Origin: Sinorhizobium mexicanum
GTDB taxonomy: Bacteria; Pseudomonadota; Alphaproteobacteria; Rhizobiales; Rhizobiaceae
Direction of reading: 5' to 3'
NCBI RefSeq assembly: GCF_013488225.1
Contig: NZ_CP041241.1
Span: 620,001-684,000 of the forward strand
Length of the DNA stretch: 64,000 bases
Of this stretch, positions 9,330 to 18,677 are shown piece after piece. Both the position numbers and the translations under genes were made by a program. Below the pieces are notes generated by a model. That model was not told the DNA's origin and searched no databases. It worked only from the letters and a program-made list of their open reading frames with translations. The first letter of the stretch is position 1, and every line of letters starts with the position of its first letter.

Positions 9330-10415
9330 TCAGCCGGCCGTCCGTGGAAGGAGGTGGAGATCGACGAACTGCACGCCGCGTTCGGCAGCCCGTGCCCACT
9401 CCGAATCCTCGTCGAGCTCGAGATAGCGCCTCCACCAGCGTCGCGCCTCGGCGAGATTTTCAGCGTCGAATTCGAGTTTCGCAAGGTTGAAGACAGCGTC
9501 CGCATAATCGCCGTCGAGTTCGATAGCTTTCGCGAGGTATCTGCGCGCGGCATCGAGCCGCCCGCGTTCGCTCATCAATCCGGCGAGGTTGAACCAGGCC
9601 TCGACGAAGCTCGGGTCGAGCTTGAGGGCGCGTATATAATCATGCGCCGCTTCCACCTGCCGGCTTGCTGCCTTCAGGCAGTTCGCGCGGTTGAACGCGG
9701 CGACGGAGTCCGTCGGGTCTATGGCGAGGCAGCGTTGGTAGAATGCCGCCGCTTCCTCGTAGAAGCCGTCCTCCTCCGCGGCTTCCGCATGGACGAAAAG
9801 CTCTTCAAGCTCCGCATCAGTGGAGGCTCCAAGGTCGAACAGCAATTGCCCGTCGAGTTCGCTGAGGCCCTCGGCGAGGCGGGCGTAGATCGTGTCCGTC
9901 CCTTGGTGATGGAGCGAGAGCGCGGTGAGCGACGCCACGGATCCCGACCGGTGAACCGATCGCGCTATCGCACTCCAGGTGGCCCCGCTGTCGATCAGGC
10001 CGGCATACTTCCGGGCAAGGATCAGGTCCCGGAAGGAATAGGGTTCGCTGTCATGCTCGAAGGCGTCGAACAGCGAAAGAAGATCGAAGGTGCGAGCCGC
10101 AAGCCGCGACTGATCGAGCAGCGACTGCCGCGTCAAGGCCGATGCTTTCGGCGCCGTCATCAGTCCCAGCAGCCGAAGAAAGCCGTTCTCGCTGAGAGGG
10201 CGTCTGTTCTGGCGTAGCTCCGCGTCGAACCGTGTTTCGATTTCCGCCTCGTTCGCCCGTGAAAGCAGGCTGCGGCCGAAGACGAGATGCGAGGTCTGGC
10301 GCGTGATGCCGCGCCTCAGATGGCCGAGCTGACGCTCGACCTCGCGCGCCGCCAATCGGCGGGGAAACGCGGCAAGTGCGCCGACGATGCCGAATGTCTG
10401 CCCTGCGACCGCCAT
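9330..10415 (-). CDS. BRCT-HTH-TPR multidomain protein in NHEJ operon
   Basis: A 361-residue protein with three parts. Residues 4-85 look like a BRCT fold (GQTFGIVGALAAFPRR, then ITRQTSHLVFG, the pattern seen in ligase/PARP BRCT domains). Residues about 125-158 match the MerR-like winged-helix turn (YSFRDLILARKYAGLIDSG). Residues about 200-345 are TPR repeats (YEEAAAFYQRCLAIDP; AAHDYIRALKLDP; ARRYLAKAIELDG). Its ATG overlaps the ku stop codon by one base (ATGA) and its stop abuts the hydrolase start, so it is a coupled member of the ligD-ku operon. Probably a scaffold for end-joining proteins; that is inference. BRCT assignment is by eye and moderate. Confidence 0.78.
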   Translation of the reverse strand: MAVAGQTFGIVGALAAFPRRLAAREVERQLGHLRRGITRQTSHLVFGRSLLSRANEAEIETRFDAELRQNRRPLSENGFLRLLGLMTAPKASALTRQSLLDQSRLAARTFDLLSLFDAFEHDSEPYSFRDLILARKYAGLIDSGATWSAIARSVHRSGSVASLTALSLHHQGTDTIYARLAEGLSELDGQLLFDLGASTDAELEELFVHAEAAEEDGFYEEAAAFYQRCLAIDPTDSVAAFNRANCLKAASRQVEAAHDYIRALKLDPSFVEAWFNLAGLMSERGRLDAARRYLAKAIELDGDYADAVFNLAKLEFDAENLAEARRWWRRYLELDEDSEWARAAERGVQFVDLHLLPRTAG

Positions 10416-11287
10416 CAGACTTTTTTCTTGGCCGCCGGCTTGCCGCTGGTGGTTGCCGCCTTCGCGGTGCGTTTGGCCGCCGGCTCGGCCTTGGGCTTGC
10501 TCTTGGCCGGTGGCTTCGATTGCGAGAGGCTCGCCTTCAAAGCGTCCATGAGATTGATGACGTTGCCGCGCTCGGGCGCGGCCGCGATGATCGGCTTGTG
10601 GCCCTTGAGCTTCTCGCGGATCATCTGCATCAGCGCGATCTCGTAGCGATCCTCGTAGTTCTTGGGATCGAAGGTTGTCAGTTTCTGCTCGATCAGCGCT
10701 TCAGCCAGTTGCAGCATTTCGGGATCCGGGTTTCCGACCGGAATGTTGCCGAAATACTCCGCGGTGCCGCGCACTTCGTTCGGGTTCCTGAGCGTGCAGA
10801 CGAACATGCCGCTCTCGCGCGGACCGATTGTGATCACCCGCTCTCGGCTGGAGAGCACGAGGCGCGCGATCGCAAGCTTGCCGGTCTTGCGCAGCGCCTC
10901 GCGCAGCACGATGAAGGTTTCCTCCGCCATTGCGCCGTCCGGTGCGAGATAATAGGGCGCATCCTGGTAGATGACGTCCACCGATCCTTCATCGACGAAG
11001 GCTTCGATGTTCATCGTGTGGTTGGATTCGATCTTGACGCTCTCGAGATCGGCGTCCTCGATAATGATGTATTTCTTGTCCTCGTACTCGTAGCCCTTCA
11101 CCAGATCGGACCGTTCCACCAGCCCCAGTTCCGGGTCCACCGGCTTCATGTTGATCCGGTTGTGGGTGTCCTTGTGAAGCTGGTTGAAGCTGATGCGCTC
11201 GCTTGAACTGGTGGCTGGGTAGAGCCTGACGGGACAACTTACGAGACTAAGTCTGAGATAACCTTTCCAACTTGCCCTGGGCGCCAT
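10415..11287 (-). CDS. ku: bacterial Ku DNA end-binding protein
   Basis: A 290-residue Ku homologue. It opens with APRASWKGYLRLSLVSCPVRLYP, the typical bacterial Ku N-terminus, followed by NQLHKDTHNRI and the beta-barrel core (about 10-250), with TFDPKNYEDRYE near 220. The C-terminal tail (about 255-290) is a Lys/Ala/Pro-rich basic extension that in other Ku proteins modulates DNA binding and LigD recruitment. ATG 11287 is preferred, 26 bases after the ligD stop, over an open extension to 11374 that would overlap ligD. Acts as a homodimer on double-strand breaks with LigD. Confidence 0.96.
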   Translation of the reverse strand: MAPRASWKGYLRLSLVSCPVRLYPATSSSERISFNQLHKDTHNRINMKPVDPELGLVERSDLVKGYEYEDKKYIIIEDADLESVKIESNHTMNIEAFVDEGSVDVIYQDAPYYLAPDGAMAEETFIVLREALRKTGKLAIARLVLSSRERVITIGPRESGMFVCTLRNPNEVRGTAEYFGNIPVGNPDPEMLQLAEALIEQKLTTFDPKNYEDRYEIALMQMIREKLKGHKPIIAAAPERGNVINLMDALKASLSQSKPPAKSKPKAEPAAKRTAKAATTSGKPAAKKKV

Positions 11288-11313
11288 GATCGTCTCCTGC
11301 GCGGTAACACGAA

Positions 11314-13788
11314 CTACTTCCCCGCCTCGGACAACAGCGGCAGATCCCTGGCGAAAGCATCTATTTCCGCCCATGGATCGCCGGACGTGACCAGGAGGCC
11401 AGGCAGCGAAGAATAGTTCAAATCCTCCGGAGCGTCGATAGATTCAAGATCGCTCCAGCTTACCGGGGTGGAAGCCGGCAGATTTGTCCTGGCGCGAAGC
11501 GAGTAGGGGGCTGCCGCCGTGTGGCCGCGTGCGTTGCGATGGAAGTCAATGAAAATCCGCTTTACGCGCTTGTCCTTGCCCATCGTCGTCGTAAAGACCT
11601 CCGGCGCGGTTGCGGCCAGGCGTGTGGCAATCGTGCCTGTCGCCTGATGCACCTTTTTCCAGTTGTGCTTCGGCGCGATCGGCACGACGACGTGTACGCC
11701 CTTGCCACCCGATGTCTTGACGAAGGGAACAAGACCGAGTGCCTCGAGTTCGCCGCGTATGTGGATCGCGGCCTCTACCACCTCGCGCCAGGTGATGCCT
11801 TCGCCGGGGTCGAGGTCGAAGACGACGCGGTCGGCCTTTTCAAGCTGCTTGCTAACGGTCCCCCAGGTGTGAAATTCGACAACGCCAAACTGCGCGAGCG
11901 CGAGGTATCCCTTGGCGTCTCCCACCGAAAGATAGGATTTCGTCTCGCCTTCCGAGTTGGTTGATTGAAAGGTTTCCACCGAATTAGGCATGCCGGTGAA
12001 AGGATGGCGCTGGAAAAAGCAATCCTGCGGCTTTCCGGTCGGGCAGCGTACCAGCGAGACCGGGCGGTTGAGAATATGCGGCAGCATGAAATCGCCGACG
12101 AGCGCGTAGTAGACCGCGATGTCGAGTTTGGTCGGCCCGGACTTCCCGAACAGGCGACGCGTGGGATTGGTGATCGAGATGCTGGCGAGATCGGCGTCCG
12201 AAATCAGCCGCTTTCGCTGCGGCGCGGCGGGCGTCGACAGTTCGATTTCGCGAAGCCCCTTGAATACGGCATGGCGGAGCACATTGTCGGCCGTGCGGTT
12301 GCCATAGTGGATATGCGCCCACAACACGGGCCGGACCCAGACGATCTCCTTTGGCGCACCGTCGAGCTTTGCCGCACCGGCGCGAAGGGGCTCCAGCCGC
12401 GCGAGTAATTCTTGCGCCGTCTGCGCGTCGAAGCCGGTTCCAACCTTGCCGCGATACTGCAGTTCGCCCTCGACCCATTCACCGAGAGCAAGCGCCGCAA
12501 GTCCCTCCGCCGCCTCGGAGGTGGTGTATCCGGCGATCACGAAGTCGTCCGGCTGCAGCGCCTTGGTCTTGGTCCAGGTTTTCGACCGGCCGCTCTGGTA
12601 GGACGCCGAGGCCCGCTTGGAGACGATGCCCTCAAGCCCCATTTCCGACGCCCGGTCGTAAAGCGCTCGCCCGTCGCCAGGGACATGGTCGCTGACCTGG
12701 ATGGCTGAGCGCGTCGATACATGTGCGAACAGCAATTGCGCCAGCAGCGCCTTGCGCTTTTCGAGCGGAACGGCGAGGAGGTTCCAGCCATCGAGATGCA
12801 GAAGATCGAAGGCATAGAACACAAGCTTGTTGCCTGCGCCACTCGAAAGTGCCTCCTGCAACAGCGCGAAGCGGCTGATTCCTTGATCGTCGGGGACGAT
12901 GATTTCGCCGTCGATAATGGCCTCGCGACATGGCAGCCGGCGAAAGGCTTCCGGCAGGTCGCCGTAACGCTTCGTCCAGTCGAGGCCGCCACGGGTGATG
13001 AGACGCACGTCGCCGTCCGAGATGTGCGCCATTGTTCGGTAGCCGTCGAACTTGATCTCATGCAGCCAGTCGTCGCGCTCGGTGGCGCCACCCGGCGGCC
13101 TGTCAGCAGGCGTCGCAAGCTGCGGTTCGATGCGCGCGGGCGCAGCGCCCTTCACGGCGCCCGGTAGTGCGCCCGGATTGAGCTTAACCGGCTTGACCGG
13201 CCTGGCCGGCGGTTTCGGCTTCTCCACCAGTTCTTCGATCAGCCGCCCGGATTTGACGCTTTCGGGGCGCGCGGTGAGAATGTCGATGGTCGCGTCGGCG
13301 GCGAGGTCGTGTTCCTTGAACAGGAGCCAGTTTCGCTGGTCTTCCTCGCCGGGCTTGGGTTTCAACCGCGCCAGCATCCAGCCGCCGTTGAGCTTTTCGC
13401 CGGCAAGGCGGAACTTGAAGGCGCCGGTGCGCAGGCTCTTCTCGATGTCGTCCATCGGCGCCCACACGCCCGTGTCCCAGACGATCATCGGGCCGCCGCC
13501 ATACTCGTCCTCGGGGATGACACCCTCGAAGTCGATATATTCCAACGGGTGATCCTCGGTCTCGACCGCGAGCCGCTTGTCCGCCGGATTGAGCGATGGC
13601 CCCTTCGGGACGGCCCAGCTCTTGAGCACGTCTCCCAGCTGCAGCCTCAGGTCGTAGTGGTCGGCGGTCGCGTGGTGTTTGTGAACGACAAAGCGGTTGC
13701 CGCTCTCGCCGGCAAGGCTGCCGGGCGGCTCCGACGTTTTCGAAAAGTCCCTTTTCTTGCGATAGACCTGTAGCTTCGACGTCGCCAT
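11314..13788 (-). CDS. ligD: multifunctional ATP-dependent DNA ligase D
   Basis: An 824-residue LigD with domains in the order phosphoesterase, ligase, polymerase. The 3'-phosphoesterase region (about 30-145) has HKHHATADHYDLRLQ and DEYGGG. The ligase (about 220-520) has adenylation Lys246 in EIKFDGYR, plus EAIIDGEIIV and GLEGIVSKR. The primase-like polymerase (about 540-815) has metal-binding Asp658/660 in FDLDPGEG and KTSGGKGVHV. ATG 13788 is chosen over an in-frame extension to 13965 that runs into the divergent gene region. First gene of a five-gene repair operon. PE-Lig-Pol order is usual in rhizobia. Confidence 0.97.
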   Translation of the reverse strand: MATSKLQVYRKKRDFSKTSEPPGSLAGESGNRFVVHKHHATADHYDLRLQLGDVLKSWAVPKGPSLNPADKRLAVETEDHPLEYIDFEGVIPEDEYGGGPMIVWDTGVWAPMDDIEKSLRTGAFKFRLAGEKLNGGWMLARLKPKPGEEDQRNWLLFKEHDLAADATIDILTARPESVKSGRLIEELVEKPKPPARPVKPVKLNPGALPGAVKGAAPARIEPQLATPADRPPGGATERDDWLHEIKFDGYRTMAHISDGDVRLITRGGLDWTKRYGDLPEAFRRLPCREAIIDGEIIVPDDQGISRFALLQEALSSGAGNKLVFYAFDLLHLDGWNLLAVPLEKRKALLAQLLFAHVSTRSAIQVSDHVPGDGRALYDRASEMGLEGIVSKRASASYQSGRSKTWTKTKALQPDDFVIAGYTTSEAAEGLAALALGEWVEGELQYRGKVGTGFDAQTAQELLARLEPLRAGAAKLDGAPKEIVWVRPVLWAHIHYGNRTADNVLRHAVFKGLREIELSTPAAPQRKRLISDADLASISITNPTRRLFGKSGPTKLDIAVYYALVGDFMLPHILNRPVSLVRCPTGKPQDCFFQRHPFTGMPNSVETFQSTNSEGETKSYLSVGDAKGYLALAQFGVVEFHTWGTVSKQLEKADRVVFDLDPGEGITWREVVEAAIHIRGELEALGLVPFVKTSGGKGVHVVVPIAPKHNWKKVHQATGTIATRLAATAPEVFTTTMGKDKRVKRIFIDFHRNARGHTAAAPYSLRARTNLPASTPVSWSDLESIDAPEDLNYSSLPGLLVTSGDPWAEIDAFARDLPLLSEAGK

Positions 13789-13882
13789 GCTCCATACGCT
13801 ATGGCTTATAGGGCAAACCCGCAATATGACGTTGACGTCGACGCGGAAGAGCCGCGCAACCTCAAGGGAGGCGAAGGCAAAA

Positions 13883-14458
13883 ATGGGAGAAAACCATCGC
13901 TGGTTGAATGTACCGGCAAGCTGGCACGGCAGCGAACAGGCGCTGTCGCTCAAGACGGACGGCAATACGGATTTCTGGCGTGAGACCTTCTATGGGTTCG
14001 TTCGCGACAGCGGCCACGCCTATCTCCAACCGGTTTCCGGCGATTTCACCGCATCCGCCACGGTAATGGGCGCCTACGAGCAACTCTACGACCAGGCCGG
14101 GCTGATGTTGCGGCTCGACGAGGAGAACTGGATCAAGTGCGGCATCGAATATACTGACGGGCTGATGCATTTCAGCGTCGTCGTCACGCGCGGCGTTTCG
14201 GACTGGTCGGTGATCCCTCTTCACGACGCGACGCCTTCCGACGCGGTCGAGGTGCGGCTGACGCGCCATGGCGACGCGGTCCGGGTGCAGTTCCGCTTTG
14301 GCGACGCACTCTGGCAGATGGCGCGGCTTTGCCCGTTTTCAGCGGCAGATGCGGAGATCGGCGTCATGGCCTGCTCTCCGGAACGCGCAGGCTTCGAGGC
14401 GAGTTTTCGCGATTTCACGGTCGGCCCGCCGATTGCTCGTGCGCTGCATGAGGATTGA
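13883..14458 (+). CDS. DUF1349 domain protein
   Basis: A 191-residue beta-rich protein of the DUF1349 family (concanavalin-like jelly-roll). Conserved stretches are TDFWRETFYGFVRDSGH, YDQAGLMLRLDEENWIKCGIEY and IGVMACSPERAGFEA. No signal peptide is seen, so it is cytoplasmic. AAGGGAGG precedes the ATG, and no upstream start has a comparable site. Divergently transcribed from ligD with 94 bases between starts, and convergent with the LacI gene. Family members are of unknown function, often beside carbohydrate genes. Confidence 0.88.
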   Translation: MGENHRWLNVPASWHGSEQALSLKTDGNTDFWRETFYGFVRDSGHAYLQPVSGDFTASATVMGAYEQLYDQAGLMLRLDEENWIKCGIEYTDGLMHFSVVVTRGVSDWSVIPLHDATPSDAVEVRLTRHGDAVRVQFRFGDALWQMARLCPFSAADAEIGVMACSPERAGFEASFRDFTVGPPIARALHED

Positions 14459-14536
14459 TGGCGTCAACGCGAATGCACTTCATGTGTCAGATTATTGGGC
14501 ATGCGGTGGTGCTTGAAACCGCTGCGCCTTTGGGCG

Positions 14537-15592
14537 TTACGCGATCGCTCTCGGCGTCAGGCTGACCGGTCGGCAGGATTCGCGGATCATCAGGCGGCCC
14601 TGCAGCACGAGCCGGCGCGGTGTTTCCGAGCTCTTGCCCGAAAGACGGTCGAGGATGAGTTGTGCCGCCTGCTCACCGATCGCCTGAACGGGCTGGGCGA
14701 TCGTCGTCAGATGCGGTTGGAAAACGTCGGCCCAGGGGAAATCGTCGAAGCTCGCGACGGAAACGTCTTCCGGGCACTTGAGACCGATGTCGCGGATCGC
14801 CTTCATCACGCCGATGACCATCAGGTTGTTGGCGGAGAAGATCGCGGTCGGTCTCTCGGCGCTCGTGAGCAGTTGCATCGTCGCCGTGTAGGCATCCTTT
14901 TCGCGGAAGTTGCCGATCCGCACGAGATCCTCCTCGTACGGCAGCTTGGCCGCTTCCAATGCGGCCTCGTAGCCGGCCAGGCGCTCTCGTCCCGTCGACG
15001 TCTCGAGCGAGCCCGAAATATAGCCGATGCGGCGATGACCGAGGCCGAGCATATAGGCGGTTGCGTCCCGGACGGCGCGGCGGTTGTCGAGCACGACGGC
15101 GTCTGTGTCGATCCCGTCGCAGAGCCGGTCGATCAGCACGGTTGGAAGATTGGCCCCGGCCAGGATGCGCTTCAGGGTTTCGTCGTCTCCCGCCGGCGCT
15201 ATGATCAGGCCGTCCACGCTGCGATCGATCAAGAGCTCGATCTGTTCGTCCTGCATTTCGACGTCCTCGTCGTTGCAGCAGAGCATCACCGCGTAGCCGG
15301 CGCGATGGAGGACATCTTGGATCACCGCGACGACGTCGGTGAAGAACGGGTTGGTGATGTCGGCGACCATCAGTCCGATGGTGCGCGTTGTACCCAGCTT
15401 GAGACTGCGGGCGATCGCATTGCGCTTGTAGCCGATGACCTGGATCGCCTCTTCGATGCGGGCGCGCAGTTCGGGGCTGACGGGAGCGGACCCGTTGATC
15501 ACTGCGGAAACCGTCGCCACCGAGACGCTCGCGGCCTTCGCGACGTCGAGCATCGTGGGTGCGGTGGATTTTCGTGAACGACGGCGCTGCAT
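14537..15592 (-). CDS. LacI-family transcriptional repressor of the adjacent ABC operon
   Basis: A 351-residue LacI/GalR protein. The N-terminal HTH is TMLDVAKAASVSVATVSAVING (about 13-34) with hinge helix YKRNAIARSLK. The periplasmic-binding-like core (about 68-340) has GLMVADITNPFF and VSVASFDDFPWADVFQPHLTTI. It is divergent from the ABC operon at 15775. Two AAACGTTT palindromes in the shared region are candidate operators, implying autoregulation plus substrate-relieved repression. Ligand unknown. Confidence 0.92.
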   Translation of the reverse strand: MQRRRSRKSTAPTMLDVAKAASVSVATVSAVINGSAPVSPELRARIEEAIQVIGYKRNAIARSLKLGTTRTIGLMVADITNPFFTDVVAVIQDVLHRAGYAVMLCCNDEDVEMQDEQIELLIDRSVDGLIIAPAGDDETLKRILAGANLPTVLIDRLCDGIDTDAVVLDNRRAVRDATAYMLGLGHRRIGYISGSLETSTGRERLAGYEAALEAAKLPYEEDLVRIGNFREKDAYTATMQLLTSAERPTAIFSANNLMVIGVMKAIRDIGLKCPEDVSVASFDDFPWADVFQPHLTTIAQPVQAIGEQAAQLILDRLSGKSSETPRRLVLQGRLMIRESCRPVSLTPRAIA

Positions 15593-15602
15593 CTTTAGAT
15601 CA

Positions 15603-15707
15603 AAACGTTTAGAAATACGGCTGGGAGAACCTTATGTGAGCCGGAGAATTTGTGCAATAGGTCCGATCCGATTGAATTTTTAGCCGCTTGACACGCTCGA
15701 AACGTTT
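15603..15707. promoter_or_regulatory. paired LacI-type operators AAACGTTT with overlapping promoter
   Basis: The 8-bp palindrome AAACGTTT occurs at 15603-15610 (just before the LacI ATG) and at 15700-15707, 97 bp centre to centre, about nine helical turns. Both extend as AAACGTTTAGAA, and the CG centre is typical for LacI operators. The second site directly follows TTGACA (15688-15693), so bound repressor would block that promoter; the two could form a loop. Confidence 0.6.
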
Positions 15708-15774
15708 AGAATAGGCTGCAGGAAACATGTGAAAATGGTCGTCAGATATCGGTGGTGGGGAGGCCGCCAATGTC

Positions 15775-17364
15775 ATGCGCGATGATAATGCGATCTCGCC
15801 TCATTCTGATCCGCACGGCGATGCCCGGCGCGTCGTTCTGACCGCCGAAGGCGTTTCCAAATCCTTCGGGGGCGTTGCTGCGCTCAAGGATGTGCGCTTC
15901 GATCTGCGCGCCGGCGAGATCCATGCTCTCATGGGCGAAAACGGCGCCGGCAAATCGACGCTTATGAAGATCCTTTCCGGCGTCTATCCCGATTATGACG
16001 GTCTCGTGCGTGTCGATGGCGCGCCGGTACGCTTCTCGACAGTCAGGGACGCCGAAGCGGCCGGGATCGCCATCATCCATCAGGAGTTGAACCTCGTTCC
16101 GGAGCTCCGCGTCGCCGACAATATCTTTCTCGGCCGCGAGCGCGTGATCGCCGGCCTCTTCGTTGACCGCAAGGCAAGCCTCGACGCGTCGCGCGTGCTG
16201 CTGCGGCGTCTTGGCATCGAACTCGATCCCGAGGCGCGCGTCGGACAGCTTAGAGTAGGCGAGCAGCAGCTTGTCGAGATTGCCAAGGCTCTCTCGCTTG
16301 AGGCGCGGATTCTCATCATGGACGAGCCGACCTCGGCGCTGTCGCCCGGCGAGTGCCAGCGGCTTTTCAAGATCATGCGGCAGCTCGCTGCCGATGGCGT
16401 CGGCATCATCTATATTTCCCATCGCATCGACGAAGTGATGCATCTGAGTGACCGCATCACCGTCTTTCGCGATGGCCGCCATGTCTGGACCCGGCCGAGG
16501 GCCGACCTCGATGAAGACACGGTCATCGCCGCCATGGTCGGGCGCAGCCTGCTTGAGGCGGAGCGTGTCGACCGGTCGACGCACGGCGATCCGGTGTTGT
16601 CCGTGCGTGGCCTTTCGCTTTCGACATATAGCCGGCACGGCTGGCGCGATGTGCTGAAGGGTGTGAACTTCGATGTGCGCGCGGGCGAAGTCCTCGGCAT
16701 CGGCGGGCTGCTCGGTGCCGGGCGCACCGAGATCCTGGAAACGATCTTCGGTTCGAGCGAAGGTCGGCGCGGCGGCGAGATCCGCCTCGATGGCTTACCG
16801 GTCGACATCCGTTCCCCGCTCGATGCCCGCCGCCTCGGTATTGCGCTGGTCACGGAAGACCGGAAAACCCAAGGGCTGCATCTCCACGACTCGATTACGG
16901 ACAACGTGGCTCTGCCGCTGGTGGGTCGGCTGGCGCGTTTCGGTTTGCGCTCGTTCGATGCGGAAAGTTCGCTGAGCAGGAAGGCCGTCCAGACTCTCGG
17001 CGTGCGCTGCGGCAGCATCGACCAGATCGCCGGGACGCTTTCGGGCGGCAATCAGCAGAAGGTGGTGATCGGCAAGTGGCTTGCTACCGGGCCGCGCGTG
17101 CTTCTGCTCGATGAGCCGACACGCGGCATCGACGTCGGCGCGAAGCGCGAGATCTACGACCTCATCTTCGCGCTCGCGGGGGAGGGGCTGGCAATCGTGG
17201 TCGTGAGCTCCGAATTGCCGGAGCTCCTGCACCTTGCAGATCGTATCCTGGTGATGGCGGAAGGCCGCCAGACGGGACTTATCTCCCGGGAAGAGGCGAA
17301 TGAGGAGCGCCTCATGCAGCTCGCCGCCCCACGGAGCGGTGCGCTTGGAAGGGCCGTTGCATGA
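15775..17364 (+). CDS. sugar ABC transporter ATP-binding protein (RbsA family)
   Basis: A 529-residue tandem ATPase. The N-half Walker A is GENGAGKST, with Walker [15 protein letters not shown]; the C-half has degenerate GLLGAGRTE, signature [15 protein letters not shown] and [25 protein letters not shown] precedes the ATG. The 3' end overlaps the permease start by 4 bases. It energises uptake of an unidentified sugar under the divergent LacI regulator. Confidence 0.94.
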   Translation: MRDDNAISPHSDPHGDARRVVLTAEGVSKSFGGVAALKDVRFDLRAGEIHALMGENGAGKSTLMKILSGVYPDYDGLVRVDGAPVRFSTVRDAEAAGIAIIHQELNLVPELRVADNIFLGRERVIAGLFVDRKASLDASRVLLRRLGIELDPEARVGQLRVGEQQLVEIAKALSLEARILIMDEPTSALSPGECQRLFKIMRQLAADGVGIIYISHRIDEVMHLSDRITVFRDGRHVWTRPRADLDEDTVIAAMVGRSLLEAERVDRSTHGDPVLSVRGLSLSTYSRHGWRDVLKGVNFDVRAGEVLGIGGLLGAGRTEILETIFGSSEGRRGGEIRLDGLPVDIRSPLDARRLGIALVTEDRKTQGLHLHDSITDNVALPLVGRLARFGLRSFDAESSLSRKAVQTLGVRCGSIDQIAGTLSGGNQQKVVIGKWLATGPRVLLLDEPTRGIDVGAKREIYDLIFALAGEGLAIVVVSSELPELLHLADRILVMAEGRQTGLISREEANEERLMQLAAPRSGALGRAVA

Positions 17365-18677
17365 CATTCTTGAGACTTTTATCCCAGACGAAACTCTATT
17401 GGGGCCTGATCGCCATCTTCCTGATTGGCGTTCTCTCCTCGCCGGTGACCTCGTCTGGCAGAAACATCTTTCTTTCTTCCGGCAACCTTCTCGACGTTTT
17501 GCGGCAAGTTTCGACGACGGGTCTTGTTGCCACCGGCATGACGGCCGTCATTCTCACCGGCGGAATAGATCTTTCCGTCGGTTCGCTGATGGCGATCTGC
17601 AGCGTCGTTTGCGCCATGCTGCTGACAGTGCCCGGCGAAACGCCTGCCGTTTTTCTGGGGATGCCGGCTGTCGGACTGGCGTCGCTTCTTGTCGGTGCGG
17701 TCGTCGTTCGCTTCATTTTCGTCAATATCGAAAAGACGCGAAGCGGCATCGCCAATATCAGGGACGTGCAACTCGACCGGATGCGCGGCACGCTGCTGCC
17801 CGCAGTTGGCGGTGTCATTTTGTGCGCCCTCGTCTTGAGCTTCCTGCTGCCGCAGGTGCAGACGAAGTTCGGCGTGCTGGGCGTCCTTCTGGTTGCGCCC
17901 GCCGTGGGCTTGCTCTTCGGTGCGATCAACGGCGCGATCATCGTTGTCGGCAGGCTGCAGCCGTTCATCGTCACGCTCGCGATGATGGTGACGGCACTTG
18001 GCATCGCCCGGCTGACGGCCGGCCAGAACAATGCGGTCCTTCCCGTCTATACCGGCAGCAACGCCACCGCGGATTTCGACGTGCTTCGCCAGCTCGTCTT
18101 CGGCATCGTACCGATGCCGGGCATCTTCTTCATCGCCGCGATCATCCTTTACAGCGTCGTTCTGCGCTTCACGCCCTTCGGCCGCTACGTCTACGCCATC
18201 GGGGGCAACGAGGAGGCGGCGCGGCTCTCCGGCATCAATGCTGGACGGGTGAAGATCGTCACCTACGCGATCTCCGGGCTGCTCGCCGGCATCGCCGCGG
18301 TTCTCTACGTGGCACAATACCGGCAAGGCAAGCCGGATGCCGGCGCGGGACTGGAGCTCGACGCGATCGCGGCCGTGGTGATCGGCGGCACGAGCCTCAT
18401 GGGTGGGCGCGGAAGTCTCGCCGGCACGTTCTGCGGCGTTCTGATCTTCGGTCTGCTCTCCAACATCCTGCAGCTCCACAACATCAATTCTAATCTTCAG
18501 CTGGTGCTGAAGGGCGTGATCATCATCGGCACTGTGCTCGTCCAGGAGCGCAACGCCTACGATGTGCTCGCCCATTTGCGGCTGACAAGCCGCCGCCCGG
18601 CGCAACGGGAAACGGCCGCGGAGGAGCGGTCGTCAAGAGAGACCTTGTCTCTAACTATGGGAGGAAAGGAAGAATGA
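17361..18677 (+). CDS. sugar ABC transporter permease with an extra internal segment
   Basis: A 438-residue RbsC-family permease, about 100 residues longer than usual. The standard start (TTGLVATGMTAVILTGGIDLSVG) and end (LDAIAAVVIGGTSLMGG) are intact. An inserted block around residues 105-175, including NIEKTRSGIANIRDVQ and a hydrophobic stretch ILCALVLSFLL, separates them from GAINGAIIVVGRLQPFIVTLA. XylH-type permeases also carry extra segments here, so a pentose substrate is possible but unproven. It overlaps the ATPase gene and the binding-protein gene by 4 bases each, indicating tight coupling. Confidence 0.9.
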   Translation: MTFLRLLSQTKLYWGLIAIFLIGVLSSPVTSSGRNIFLSSGNLLDVLRQVSTTGLVATGMTAVILTGGIDLSVGSLMAICSVVCAMLLTVPGETPAVFLGMPAVGLASLLVGAVVVRFIFVNIEKTRSGIANIRDVQLDRMRGTLLPAVGGVILCALVLSFLLPQVQTKFGVLGVLLVAPAVGLLFGAINGAIIVVGRLQPFIVTLAMMVTALGIARLTAGQNNAVLPVYTGSNATADFDVLRQLVFGIVPMPGIFFIAAIILYSVVLRFTPFGRYVYAIGGNEEAARLSGINAGRVKIVTYAISGLLAGIAAVLYVAQYRQGKPDAGAGLELDAIAAVVIGGTSLMGGRGSLAGTFCGVLIFGLLSNILQLHNINSNLQLVLKGVIIIGTVLVQERNAYDVLAHLRLTSRRPAQRETAAEERSSRETLSLTMGGKEE

